A DNA stretch of 64,000 nucleotides, taken from positions 2,881,906 to 2,945,905 of the forward strand of contig NZ_CP046155.1 in NCBI RefSeq assembly GCF_016403105.1, written 5' to 3'. A model generated the notes under the pieces. It searched no databases. It was not told the origin of the DNA and worked only from the letters and a program-made list of their open reading frames with translations. Source of the stretch: Leptolyngbya sp. BL0902. GTDB lineage: Bacteria > Cyanobacteriota > Cyanobacteriia > Phormidesmidales > Phormidesmidaceae. The position numbers were made by a program, and so were the translations under genes. Below are positions 1 to 8,291 of the stretch, one piece after another. The stretch's first letter is position 1, and each line of letters starts with the position of its first letter.

Positions 1-544
1 TGGAATCCCGCTGATCCTCCGGCATATAGTAGGTTTCTAGACCGTAGAGGACGCGCCAGTTTTCGGCCCGTCCTCGCAGGGCGATTTGGGTATCGGGTAG
101 GTGGGTGGGGCGGGTTTGGCTGACCCCCACGGGTACCCAGGCTGTGGGTGGGGTGGTGGCGGTGGCGGGTTCCTCCAGCACCACGTAGATAGGGCCAGTG
201 AGGTCGCGATTTTCTAGAATCTCACCCCCCGGCAGGGTGGCGAGGGTGTCTGTATTGGAGACCTGGTAGCCCAGGACTTGGTAGTAGCCCCGCAGCATGT
301 CATAGGGATCCACCGGGGCCGTTTGCAGTACGACGGTACGCCCCACGGTGTAGGTAAAGGCATCCTGGGCAGGAACAGCCACAATCAGCAGGGATTGCAG
401 CAGGAGCGGCAGGCCCAGACGCCACCAGGCCATCGGTTGGGCGGCAGTTGGGGCTTGGGGCGAGGCCGCAGGGGGCGGCTGGGGCGGCATGGGCGGATCT
501 ACCGAAGGATTAGGCTGGGAATTGCGAGGGGGTTGGGCATTCAT
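1..544 (-). CDS. GDYXXLXY-type membrane-associated protein (C-terminus cut by window edge)
   Basis: The visible N-terminal 181 residues begin with a proline- and glutamine-rich cytosolic stretch. One hydrophobic segment follows at about residues 39-55, then a probably extracytoplasmic domain. The family signature appears as RGYYQVLGY where the usual form is RGDYxxLxY, followed near the edge by GLETYYMPED, also typical of the family (PF14345). The function of this family is unknown. The gene starts two bases after the stop codon of the upstream DUF2157 gene, so the two are almost certainly co-transcribed, and this pairing is common in bacteria. The ATG at 542-544 was chosen because it gives the continuous frame; an ATG at 538-540 lies in another frame. 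The replaced Asp in the name-giving motif is the one oddity. Confidence 0.75.
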   Translation of the reverse strand, partial: MNAQPPRNSQPNPSVDPPMPPQPPPAASPQAPTAAQPMAWWRLGLPLLLQSLLIVAVPAQDAFTYTVGRTVVLQTAPVDPYDMLRGYYQVLGYQVSNTDTLATLPGGEILENRDLTGPIYVVLEEPATATTPPTAWVPVGVSQTRPTHLPDTQIALRGRAENWRVLYGLETYYMPEDQRDS

Positions 545-546
545 GA

Positions 547-1935
547 TCAGACCTCCGAAGATTCAGGTAGGGCGGCTGGCGGCGGCTGGCGGCGTTCAAA
601 CCACAGACCCGCGACGATGATGCCCACGCCACAGGCCCCTAAAACGATGGATTTGAAGATTAGCCCCGTGTTGTATTCCAGGCTGCGGCTGACAATACCT
701 AGCACCAACAGCACCATGCCGCCCCAAAAGGTAGATCGTTGGGTGAGGGTGAGACCATCGCGCACCAGCCCCAGGGCCAGGGTGAACAGCAGGATATTGA
801 AGCCCAGGGCGGTTAGCACCCCCAGGCGACCTTGGCCCACCAGCAGCGTCACCGTTACCAACAGCAGCAGGGCCACAACGGCGGAGTTAATTGCCTGGGT
901 GCGGCCCCGACGGGACAGGATTTCATAACGCAGTTGCGCCCAGCCCAGCCCTGTCACCACACCCAGCAGCGCGGCATCCAGCAGCGGCGGCCAAGCCCAC
1001 AACGTCGCCAAGCGATCCGACGGCGGCGGCGGATATTGCCACCAGTAATGGAACGAGAGGAGGTAAAACAGCACACTCAAAAACCAGAGGGCCACCTGCC
1101 GCAGCACCGGATCAAACCAGTCGGGGTCGGTGGTGCGTTGCCAAATGCGGTCGCTGTAGCTCCACAGCAGGGCCGGGGGCAAAACGAGGGCCACCGCCAT
1201 CAGCCAGCCCTGGTGCCAGATCCAGTACAGTTGGCTATTGGTCATCAAACTCAGGGCGACCATCAGGCCACTGAACCCCAGCAGCACGCGGGAACGGCAC
1301 CAGTAGGCCAAGGGCACAAACACCGCCGCCACCACCAGCGGCATGTGCTGAATCAGTAGCGCCGTGGTAGACCACTCTTGCCAAATACTGGATCGGCCCC
1401 AGCTAAAGGCATAGCCCAACCCCACCAGGAGCAGTGCGAACATACTCAGAGAGGTAAGCCGCAAACTGTAGGCCATCGCCGCCACCCCCAGCCCCCACAC
1501 CAGCAGCAGTTCAAACAAATCGCCGCTTTGGTGAAACATCTGAGACATGAGGCCAAGGTTGGCCCCCAGCAGCAGCGCCCCCAGCAGCAGCAGACCATGG
1601 CCCAAACGGTGCCAGCGGGATAATTCGGCGGGCTGTCGCCACCAGTAGAACCCCAAGCTGTTGACCCATAAAAAGGTGCTAAGCAGCAACGCCACCCGCA
1701 CCGCACGGGGCCACACCTGCCAGTTGGCCGCCACAAAGGTAATCGCCCCCAGCCCTAGCAGCACCGCCCCCAGGCCCATCAAAATGGCGATGAAGCGGTT
1801 GCTAGCGGCCTGCTCTAACCCTGTAAATTGATAGCGATGGGCTAGGGTTTCGTATAATTCAGCATCAATTAAACCCTCGGCTTGCCAGGTTTCGGCCTCC
1901 TGGCGCAACTGTCGCCGAAATCGTTCAGGCATCAT
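547..1935 (-). CDS. DUF2157 domain-containing polytopic membrane protein
   Basis: This is a 462-residue integral membrane protein. A short amphipathic N-terminal region (residues 1-45, with a QAEGLIDAELYETL core) matches the DUF2157 entry domain, and about a dozen hydrophobic helices fill the rest. The C-terminus is short and polar. No catalytic motif is visible and the biochemical role of the family is unknown. It is the first gene of a two-gene unit with the GDYXXLXY protein, separated from it by 2 nt. The family partner and the length fit the usual arrangement. Confidence in the family is high; nothing can be said about substrate or process. Confidence 0.8.
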   Translation of the reverse strand: MMPERFRRQLRQEAETWQAEGLIDAELYETLAHRYQFTGLEQAASNRFIAILMGLGAVLLGLGAITFVAANWQVWPRAVRVALLLSTFLWVNSLGFYWWRQPAELSRWHRLGHGLLLLGALLLGANLGLMSQMFHQSGDLFELLLVWGLGVAAMAYSLRLTSLSMFALLLVGLGYAFSWGRSSIWQEWSTTALLIQHMPLVVAAVFVPLAYWCRSRVLLGFSGLMVALSLMTNSQLYWIWHQGWLMAVALVLPPALLWSYSDRIWQRTTDPDWFDPVLRQVALWFLSVLFYLLSFHYWWQYPPPPSDRLATLWAWPPLLDAALLGVVTGLGWAQLRYEILSRRGRTQAINSAVVALLLLVTVTLLVGQGRLGVLTALGFNILLFTLALGLVRDGLTLTQRSTFWGGMVLLVLGIVSRSLEYNTGLIFKSIVLGACGVGIIVAGLWFERRQPPPAALPESSEV

Positions 1936-2052
1936 AGACCATGCTCTCCACCCAGTTGGGATGCCCCTACTCTAGCCCGCGCCATTCTGGCCGACGAGAA
2001 CAGCGAGACAGTCTGTAATTTGGCTGGGGCGAGGGAGAAATTCCTCCCCTCC

Positions 2053-2550
2053 TCACTCTTCGCCAAATGATACGGTTTCAGACATCGCCTGCTGGGGCTG
2101 ATCCCCGATGGCAAAATCATAAACGGCCCGAACATCGCCGGGACGCCCTAGGAGATCCTCACCCGTGAGGTGAAACCCTTGCTCAACCACCTGTAGCCCT
2201 TCCAGGGTGATAGGTTCTACGGTGGTGATCAGCAGATCCTCATCGGTTGTCACCGTCCGCAAACTCAACTCGCCTGCCGCTACGGCCACAGGATCTGGAG
2301 TTAAGTTCTCTAGTCGCAGTCGCACCACTGCATGGCTGGCAGGATAAACACCGCTAGAACCCGGGGGCGGAACGGGGGCCTCGTAGACCTCCAACAGGGT
2401 GACTGCCACGGCAATGGATGGCTGGGCTGGAGCCATATCAGCGTTAGATGGGGCGGGGACCATGGGCGGGGTGGAGGTAGGGGGTAAGCTAGTGCAGCCC
2501 AGGATTAGCAGACTGCTGAGACAGGCTAAGCATCGCATAGAAAACTCCAT
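2053..2550 (-). CDS. Predicted lipoprotein of unknown function
   Basis: The protein has 165 residues with a lipoprotein signal. The hydrophobic stretch CLSSLLILGC ends in a lipobox Cys at about residue 19, followed by a Pro/Ser/Thr-rich linker (residues 20-45). The mature part (residues 48-165) is rich in Val and Thr and probably forms a beta-sandwich, with phrases such as AVVRLRLENLTPDPVAVAAGEL that recall DUF4352-like or FixG-like immunoglobulin folds; that comparison is only impressionistic. An internal ATG at 2536-2538 with an upstream GGAG is an equally plausible start and would leave the signal intact. The gene sits alone between the DUF2157 pair and the calpain-like gene. Confidence 0.6.
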   Translation of the reverse strand: MEFSMRCLACLSSLLILGCTSLPPTSTPPMVPAPSNADMAPAQPSIAVAVTLLEVYEAPVPPPGSSGVYPASHAVVRLRLENLTPDPVAVAAGELSLRTVTTDEDLLITTVEPITLEGLQVVEQGFHLTGEDLLGRPGDVRAVYDFAIGDQPQQAMSETVSFGEE

Positions 2551-2699
2551 CGGGGATAGCTCTCAGCCACGGGGGATTGAGGGCTTTGACCTATGGACGA
2601 AGATGGTGCCGAGAAAGATGCCAACGGCTCCAAAACACTCAAAGATTCCAGCGGTTCACGGACGAGGTCTTCGTCTGACTGGACTCTCAGGATAGAACC

Positions 2700-2732
2700 C
2701 CCTCTCCAGACCCAAGCTGGGCCTGGAGAGAG
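2700..2732 (-). terminator. Hairpin after the calpain-like gene, possible terminator
   Basis: An inverted repeat CTCTCCAG (2702-2709) / CTGGAGAG (2723-2730) lies 18-50 nt past the stop of the calpain-like gene. On the minus strand it is followed by a G-rich, only weakly T-containing stretch, so it could equally be an RNA-stabilising hairpin rather than a classical intrinsic terminator. Confidence 0.4.
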
Positions 2733-2749
2733 GAAGACGCGGACAGATC

Positions 2750-5700
2750 CTAGGCAATACCAACGTGATCGAAGGAGCGCTGGAACTCAGCGAAGGAGAG
2801 ATCGATGAAGCCATCATCATCCCCTTGCCGACTGCGGCCATCCACGCCCCACGGGTTACGCACCACGACCCGCTGCTGGCCAGCGCTATTCACATAGGCA
2901 TTGGTAATGGTGTAGGCATGGCCACCCACAATCAGATCCGTATCAGAGGAGACGTAGCGTCCAGCCGTCAGGGCTCGACCACCCTGTAACGCTGTGCTAA
3001 TGACGCTAAAGGTAGCGGCAGTAAACGGTCGGCTAGCGCTGGTATTGAATCCATAGCCGTAGGCCAAAGCCGTACGTCCGGTGATAAATTGGAGCGGACG
3101 ATCTGGGTGATCGCCATTGCCGATCAGGTTGAACCCCGGTGCACCTTCCCGCCATTCCCGCCATTGGGCGTAGGCCCGTTCCACTAGGGCTGACCACAAT
3201 ACGTTGCCGTTGATGCGGGCACCCAGCAGACTACCATTCGACCGATAGGCCAGCCGTTGATCCACCGTGACATACTGGGCTTCCATCCTTCCCACCAAAG
3301 GATTAAAGAACCGCATGGTGTAAGTACGATCGCCATTGTCGATGATCATTTGGTTAATCACCGTGCTAGAACGGTTGCCGCTATCGTTGCTTTGGGGGCT
3401 GAAGGTTGCTCCTAAGGCCGCGAGAAAGGCGCAGTTGCCAATGCTGCCCTGGTCAATATCGCCAAGGCGGGCTTGTCCAGCCGTACCAAACAGCGTCCCC
3501 GTGACCGCTTGGTAGGTGAGGGTCGCCCCGTTGAACTGGGCGGTGGGGGCTACCGTCCCCAAGAACCAGCGACCAACTAGGTTATTTTCAAAGGTGGTCG
3601 CCGCCATATTGACGGCTGCCCCTTGGGCCACCTGATTAGACAGCCAACGCACATGATCGGCCATATTAAACCGACTGCTGTAGGCGACTAGGGTACGGAG
3701 GTCGGCGACCTCGTTAGCGTCGATAGCACTGCTATCCTGAGCATTACGGAAGATAGCCAACATATCGTTGCGGCTGAGGCTACCATCGGCAGCCAGGGTT
3801 CGCGCCGTGCTGCGAATGCCCTCATCCCGCAGGTTTTGGGTAAACCAGTCGGCTACGGTGCCTGCGGCGGTTAGGGTGAGGGCGTAGTTGGTATTGGCCC
3901 CGCCATAGGGATAGACCCGCACAAAGTAGGTACCTGCGCCCAGGGTGTGCTCAATCCCTTCGGCAAGGGTGCCCCCGCGAGCTGAACTGGTGATCACGCT
4001 GCCGCTGCTGTTCAGCAGTTGTACATCCGCATCCGCCGTCAGGCCGCTGAGGCTGAGGCTGAAGGTAGCGGTGTTGGTCAGAGTAAAGCGGTAATAGTCA
4101 TTGGGGTCTGCCCCACCCACAAAGTCATTGAAGGTTTGGGTGCCCACCAAGTTCCCCACATTACGGGCATTGGAGAGGGTGTTTCCGGCCCGATCCGTTG
4201 GCGCAAAGGCCGTAGCGTTGAGGGTCAGCAGGTAGTTGGTGTTTTGGTTGGCGGCTCCTTCCGTGTAGGCGCTGGCGGAGTAGACCCAAGCAAAGTAGGT
4301 GCCCGCATTCAACTGACGGGTAATGCTCTCGTTACTGGTGCCCAGGTTGCGGGACTGCACAATCGTGTTGCCAGCAGCATCCTGGAGGATAACATCAGCG
4401 TTGCTCGTCATGCCTGTTAGCGACAGGCTAAAGTTACTGGCCTGACTGAGGCTAAACCGATAGCGGTCGTGGAGGTCAAAGGTATCCACTCGGTCGCTAA
4501 AGGAACGGCTACCGCTCAGCACACCAATGTCGCGAGGGGTATAGTAGTTGCCGCCATTGTCCGGCTGGGGCGTAGCGGTTAGGGCTAGGGTATAGGTGGT
4601 GTTGATGGGGCCATAGGGATAGACCCGCACATAGTACGTCCCCACCCCCAGGGTTTGGGTAATGGATTCAGAGCTACTGCCCCCCGCCGTAGACGAGGCA
4701 ATCACACCACCGCTGCTGTTCAGCAACTGCACATCCGCATCCGCAGACAAACCGCTCATCGCTAGGCGGAAGTTGCTTACACTACCGACGTAGAAGCGGT
4801 AGTAGTCATTGGTATCGGTCGTGCCCACAAAGTCCCTAAAGGTTTGGGTCGTACCGCCCAGAGTACCAATGCTGCGGGCGGTGGATAGGCTATTGCCTGC
4901 CCCATCCACAATCGTTGTCACCGGAGCAGCAGACAGGGCCAAGCTATAGGTGGTGTCGCCGCTATAACGATAGACCCGCACATAGTAGGTACCCGTCGTT
5001 AATTGGCGACTGATACTTTCAGCATTAGCCCCCCCATTCATGGAACTGGCCACTACGCTGCCGCTACTGTTCAGCAGTTGCACATCCGCGTCCGCCGATA
5101 AGCCCGTGAGGCCAAGGCGGAAGTTGCTGGTGGATCCCACGGAGAACCGATAGTAGTCATTGGTATCAATGGCTCCCACAAAGTCTCTAAAGGTTTGGGT
5201 GGTGCTGCCTAGGGTGCCGATAAACCGAGCCGCCGCTAGACTATTGCCCGCCAAATCGGGAGGCGTGGCCCGCAGGGTGAGGGTATAGTTAGTATTGGCC
5301 CCACCAAAGGGATAAACCTGGACATAATAGGTGCCCGTGGTCAACTGGCGACTAATGCTTTCAGCCGTGGTGCCACCATTGGCGGAACTCGCCAGTACTG
5401 TTCCAGCACTATTCAACAACCGTACATCCGCATCCGCAGACATCCCCGCCATGCTGAGGCTGAAGTTGCTGGTGGATCCCACGTAGAAGCGGTAGTAGTC
5501 ATTGGTATCGACGCTGCCCACAAAGTCCGTGAAGGTTTGAGGACTCGTTAGCGTGCCAAGGTTACGGGCCATGGATAGGGTGTTGCCCGCTCCGTCATAG
5601 GGCAGGGCACTGAGACTGAGGGCGTAGTTCGTGTTGGCCCCGCCGTAGGGATACACCCGCACATAGTAGGTGCCCGTTGTTAACTGACGGCTGATACTTT

Positions 5701-7162
5701 CGGAGGAGGTGCCGCCTGCCATAGAACTCGCAATGGCCGTACCACTACTATTGAGCAACTGGACATCGGCATCGGCGGCAAGCCCGGTCATGCTGAGGCT
5801 AAAGTTGCTGGTAGATCCCACAGAGAATCGGTAATAGTCATTGGTATCCGAACTGCCCACAAAGTCCCTAAAGGTTCGGGTGCCGCTAAGGGTGCCAATG
5901 TTGAGGGCCGTGGTCAAGCTATTGCCTGCCCCGTCCACTGGAATAGCCCCTAGGCTCAGGGTGTAGTTCGTGCTGCCACTCCAGGGATACACCCGCACAT
6001 AGTAGGTGCCTGCAGCGAGTTGTTGGGTGATCGCTTCAGATGTTGTTCCCGATGCCGCTGAGCCTGTGAGGTAGCTGCCACTCGCATTCAACAACTGCAC
6101 ATCGGCATCCGCAGACAGCCCCGTCATGCTGAGGCGGAAGGTGCTCGTAGACCCTAAGGAGAATCGATAGTAGTCGTTGCCATCGACGCTGCCCACAAAG
6201 TCCCTAAAGGTTTGGGTGCTGCTGAGGGTGCCCATGTTGCGGGCCGTGGTCAGGGTATTGCCTGCAAAATCTAAGGGGATGGCATTGAGATTGAGGGTGT
6301 AGTTCGTGTTGCCACTCCATCGATACACCCGCACAAAATAAGTACCTGCCGCAAGCTGGCGGCTAATGCTTTCGGAGGTCGTCCCGCTGGCTGCCGAGCC
6401 AGTAATGTAGGCTCCAGTGCTGCTGAGCAACTCCACATCCGCATCGGCAGACAGCCCCGTCATACTGAGGCGGAAGGTGCTGGTAGATCCCACATAAAAT
6501 CGGTAGAAGTCGTTCAGGTCATCACTACCCACATAGCCCGTAACCGTACGACTACCCAACAGGGTGCCTAGGTTGGTTGCTGCGCTCGTGGTGTTATCCA
6601 GTTCCACCGAAATCGGCGTTCCGCCTAACAGCAAGGTGCCCCAGTCGTTCTCTTGACGGATGCGGGCTAACTCTGTCTCGCTGAGGTCAGTGCCCAGCAC
6701 CACATGACGGAATCGTTCTCCTTCATCCCCAGCGGTTTCTACCCCAGGGCTAAAGCGTTGATCTAGGGCATGGCCATATTCCTCTAGCCAGACTTGCCCT
6801 AGCAAATCATCGTCTTGAGTCAAAGACGCCGCTAAGTAAATGGTGTCTTGGTCGGCGGCATAGGCTCCAGCGGCCCCTTGCAGCAAGCCATCTTCTAGGA
6901 AAACAACCCTAGGCAAGCTGGTGAAAATACCGTTAGACCAGTCCGCTATCTGAGTCTGCACGGATGCCGAGTCGGTGATCTCAAACACCTGGCTAAGCTG
7001 ATCAAAAGCGCTAGACGATGCCGCAAAGGACTGAATCCGCTGCTGCACAGTGGACAACGACGTTTCTAAATCCAGTCCATAGCCTGTAGGCGACAAAGCG
7101 GACAAAGGGCTGCTATCCAGAGGGCTATCGGTCTGGGTTAATGAAGGTGAAGGAGACAGCAT
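2750..7162 (-). CDS. Calpain-family (C2) cysteine protease with eight pre-peptidase C-terminal (PPC) repeats
   Basis: This 1470-residue multidomain protein starts at the ATG at 7162; a GTG 15 nt upstream is possible. Residues 1-185 form a domain also seen at the N-terminus of large cyanobacterial exoproteins, with a LEEYGHALD motif followed by GDEG that looks like a degenerate metallopeptidase centre. Residues 188-1098 hold eight PPC-type beta-sandwich repeats of about 110 residues, each with a D-x-N-D-Y-Y-R-F core. After a helical linker, residues 1160-1470 form a calpain protease domain with the triad Cys1244 (GNCAFLAALG), His1415 (GGHAYTITN) and Asn1436 (RNPWG). There is no classical signal peptide, so export by type I or another route is inferred. 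The substrate is unknown. The architecture and the intact triad make the protease call strong. Confidence 0.85.
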   Translation of the reverse strand: MLSPSPSLTQTDSPLDSSPLSALSPTGYGLDLETSLSTVQQRIQSFAASSSAFDQLSQVFEITDSASVQTQIADWSNGIFTSLPRVVFLEDGLLQGAAGAYAADQDTIYLAASLTQDDDLLGQVWLEEYGHALDQRFSPGVETAGDEGERFRHVVLGTDLSETELARIRQENDWGTLLLGGTPISVELDNTTSAATNLGTLLGSRTVTGYVGSDDLNDFYRFYVGSTSTFRLSMTGLSADADVELLSSTGAYITGSAASGTTSESISRQLAAGTYFVRVYRWSGNTNYTLNLNAIPLDFAGNTLTTARNMGTLSSTQTFRDFVGSVDGNDYYRFSLGSTSTFRLSMTGLSADADVQLLNASGSYLTGSAASGTTSEAITQQLAAGTYYVRVYPWSGSTNYTLSLGAIPVDGAGNSLTTALNIGTLSGTRTFRDFVGSSDTNDYYRFSVGSTSNFSLSMTGLAADADVQLLNSSGTAIASSMAGGTSSESISRQLTTGTYYVRVYPYGGANTNYALSLSALPYDGAGNTLSMARNLGTLTSPQTFTDFVGSVDTNDYYRFYVGSTSNFSLSMAGMSADADVRLLNSAGTVLASSANGGTTAESISRQLTTGTYYVQVYPFGGANTNYTLTLRATPPDLAGNSLAAARFIGTLGSTTQTFRDFVGAIDTNDYYRFSVGSTSNFRLGLTGLSADADVQLLNSSGSVVASSMNGGANAESISRQLTTGTYYVRVYRYSGDTTYSLALSAAPVTTIVDGAGNSLSTARSIGTLGGTTQTFRDFVGTTDTNDYYRFYVGSVSNFRLAMSGLSADADVQLLNSSGGVIASSTAGGSSSESITQTLGVGTYYVRVYPYGPINTTYTLALTATPQPDNGGNYYTPRDIGVLSGSRSFSDRVDTFDLHDRYRFSLSQASNFSLSLTGMTSNADVILQDAAGNTIVQSRNLGTSNESITRQLNAGTYFAWVYSASAYTEGAANQNTNYLLTLNATAFAPTDRAGNTLSNARNVGNLVGTQTFNDFVGGADPNDYYRFTLTNTATFSLSLSGLTADADVQLLNSSGSVITSSARGGTLAEGIEHTLGAGTYFVRVYPYGGANTNYALTLTAAGTVADWFTQNLRDEGIRSTARTLAADGSLSRNDMLAIFRNAQDSSAIDANEVADLRTLVAYSSRFNMADHVRWLSNQVAQGAAVNMAATTFENNLVGRWFLGTVAPTAQFNGATLTYQAVTGTLFGTAGQARLGDIDQGSIGNCAFLAALGATFSPQSNDSGNRSSTVINQMIIDNGDRTYTMRFFNPLVGRMEAQYVTVDQRLAYRSNGSLLGARINGNVLWSALVERAYAQWREWREGAPGFNLIGNGDHPDRPLQFITGRTALAYGYGFNTSASRPFTAATFSVISTALQGGRALTAGRYVSSDTDLIVGGHAYTITNAYVNSAGQQRVVVRNPWGVDGRSRQGDDDGFIDLSFAEFQRSFDHVGIA
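3850..6600 (-). repeat. Eight tandem coding repeats of about 330 bp (PPC domains)
   Basis: Within the calpain-like gene the phrase encoding NDYYRF (variants NDFYRF, HDRYRF), followed by S-A-D-A-D-V-x-L-L-N and then by TYYVRVYPYGG-like segments, recurs eight times at regular spacing. The central copies are very similar at DNA level, which suggests recent duplication or gene conversion. The seventh copy (HDRYRF, near 4460) is the most divergent. Confidence 0.9.
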
Positions 7163-7946
7163 ATTGTAAAACCCCACGAATGATGTGGAACCAAGGGGAT
7201 CAATGATCTATCTACAGGGATCTATCTATAGGTACTCTTCATGCCTGACCAAGCCCAGACCTGACGTGGCCTCACAAAGATTGACTGAAATTCCTGGCAT
7301 GGCTAGGCAGCAGCCCCCGAACGAGAGCATCCTAAAACAAGGAAACTCAGGTGGGTCGAGCAACGCTCAGGTGAGCTGCATCACTAGGCTTCAAAGCTAT
7401 GAGGAGAAAGGATGATGGGCGCTTCAACGCAAGCCTATGGGTTGGCACTCAGATCTAGTGAGGCGCAGACAAAACTACTCAGTCTGGTTGAGCTTTATCA
7501 GCTTTTCTAATTCCTCCATCCTAATCCTAACATGGATTCGCCCCAGGAATATTAAGTATAAATACTGACATTATCAATATTTATACGGAGTGACTGCTTG
7601 TTCTTGGTACAAGTCAGGGCGGCTCACACCAGGCTTTCCCCATCTGGCTAGCTGGGGGTAAAGCCTTGTTGACAAACGATCAAAGCCCCTTTCTATAAAC
7701 TGTTCCACGCCATCATGGATTGAGATGACGCCTCTACCCAGGAACCTGAAAGGGAGAATCGTCAGTATTAACCCTAGCTCGCTTTGTTCACTCTTCCTAG
7801 AACCTGAGTGGGGGAACAAAGCGGAGCCATACCTAAGGCATTGTTAAAAAAACACCCCTAGCCAAAGCTGAGGGGTGTTGAAGAAATGTATCTTGAAGTC
7901 TCGAACAGATTAAGTTTGGAACGCTAGGCAACCTAGAATGCGCCGC
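7163..7946. other. 784-bp gene-poor interval between the calpain-like gene and psbY
   Basis: No convincing gene is present apart from the psbY terminator at its right end. It contains a direct repeat GATCTATCTAYA (about 7204-7230) close to the calpain start. It also contains an AT-rich inverted repeat TATAAATA / TATTTATA (7557-7564 and 7578-7585) around a 13-nt spacer. A 32-codon frame with a good Shine-Dalgarno (7412-7510) and an 81-codon minus frame (7574-7819) were considered and not accepted. The composition is markedly more AT-rich than the surrounding coding DNA. Confidence 0.6.
7844..7880 (-). terminator. Rho-independent terminator of psbY
   Basis: On the minus strand, downstream of the psbY stop, the arms AACACCCCT and AGGGGTGTT (7851-7859 and 7871-7879), with an inner AGC/GCT extension, form a long stem with a small loop. 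A run of T residues (7846-7852 read as A on plus) follows immediately. This is a textbook intrinsic terminator. Confidence 0.9.
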
Positions 7947-8066
7947 TTAGGCTTCCCGATTCAGGAAGGCTTGCAGTTGGCCCAGAGCAGCCCGGCCAAT
8001 GTTAAACACAGCCCAGCTCCCGGCAATCACGATGGGAAGTAACACAACAACAACCCGCCAATCCAT
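7947..8066 (-). CDS. psbY: Photosystem II protein Y (PsbY)
   Basis: The protein has 39 residues and begins [16 protein letters not shown]. It has one hydrophobic helix (residues 4-22) followed by the family's characteristic tail [16 protein letters not shown], and ends in REA. PsbY is a single-span thylakoid subunit at the edge of photosystem II near cytochrome b559; it is not essential for oxygen evolution. A strong ribosome-binding site (TAGGAGGT) lies 8-9 nt before the ATG, and a strong terminator follows, so it is a monocistronic gene. It is easily missed because of its size. Length and residue pattern match cyanobacterial PsbY closely. Confidence 0.93.
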   Translation of the reverse strand: MDWRVVVVLLPIVIAGSWAVFNIGRAALGQLQAFLNREA

Positions 8067-8291
8067 AATGCCCGACCTCCTAAAATTGGGTTCGCTTAAA
8101 TCGTTGTCACAATTTTCTCATAATGTACACCACTGCGACCGGGAACGAAATGGTTTGCCCTAGGGTTTCCTCGTTGTTTTTGGGAATAGTGCCCTAGGGG
8201 CGGTATCACCCCTGGGTCGTTCGGATTCCAAGACGTATGGCCACAGGGGGGAACCGATAGGATAGGGGCGTAGCCGTTGCTGAGGCCTAGG

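Noticed and set aside
278..1359. Overlapping plus-strand frames opposite the GDYXXLXY and DUF2157 genes
   Set aside because: Arg/Gln/His-rich translations typical of antisense frames; the minus-strand proteins carry real family motifs.
3850..6600. Regular repeats that could be mistaken for a CRISPR or satellite array
   Set aside because: The period is about 330 bp and the whole stretch is an uninterrupted coding frame for PPC domains.
7412..7510. 32-codon plus-strand frame with a strong GAGGAGAAAGG site, with AYGLALRSS slightly like the start of TsaB
   Set aside because: The resemblance covers fewer than ten residues and the frame stops at once; a tsaB remnant is possible but cannot be supported.
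7574..7819. 81-codon minus-strand frame between the calpain-like gene and psbY
   Set aside because: No ribosome-binding site, no recognisable motif, and it crosses AT-rich non-coding sequence; I see no transposase signature.
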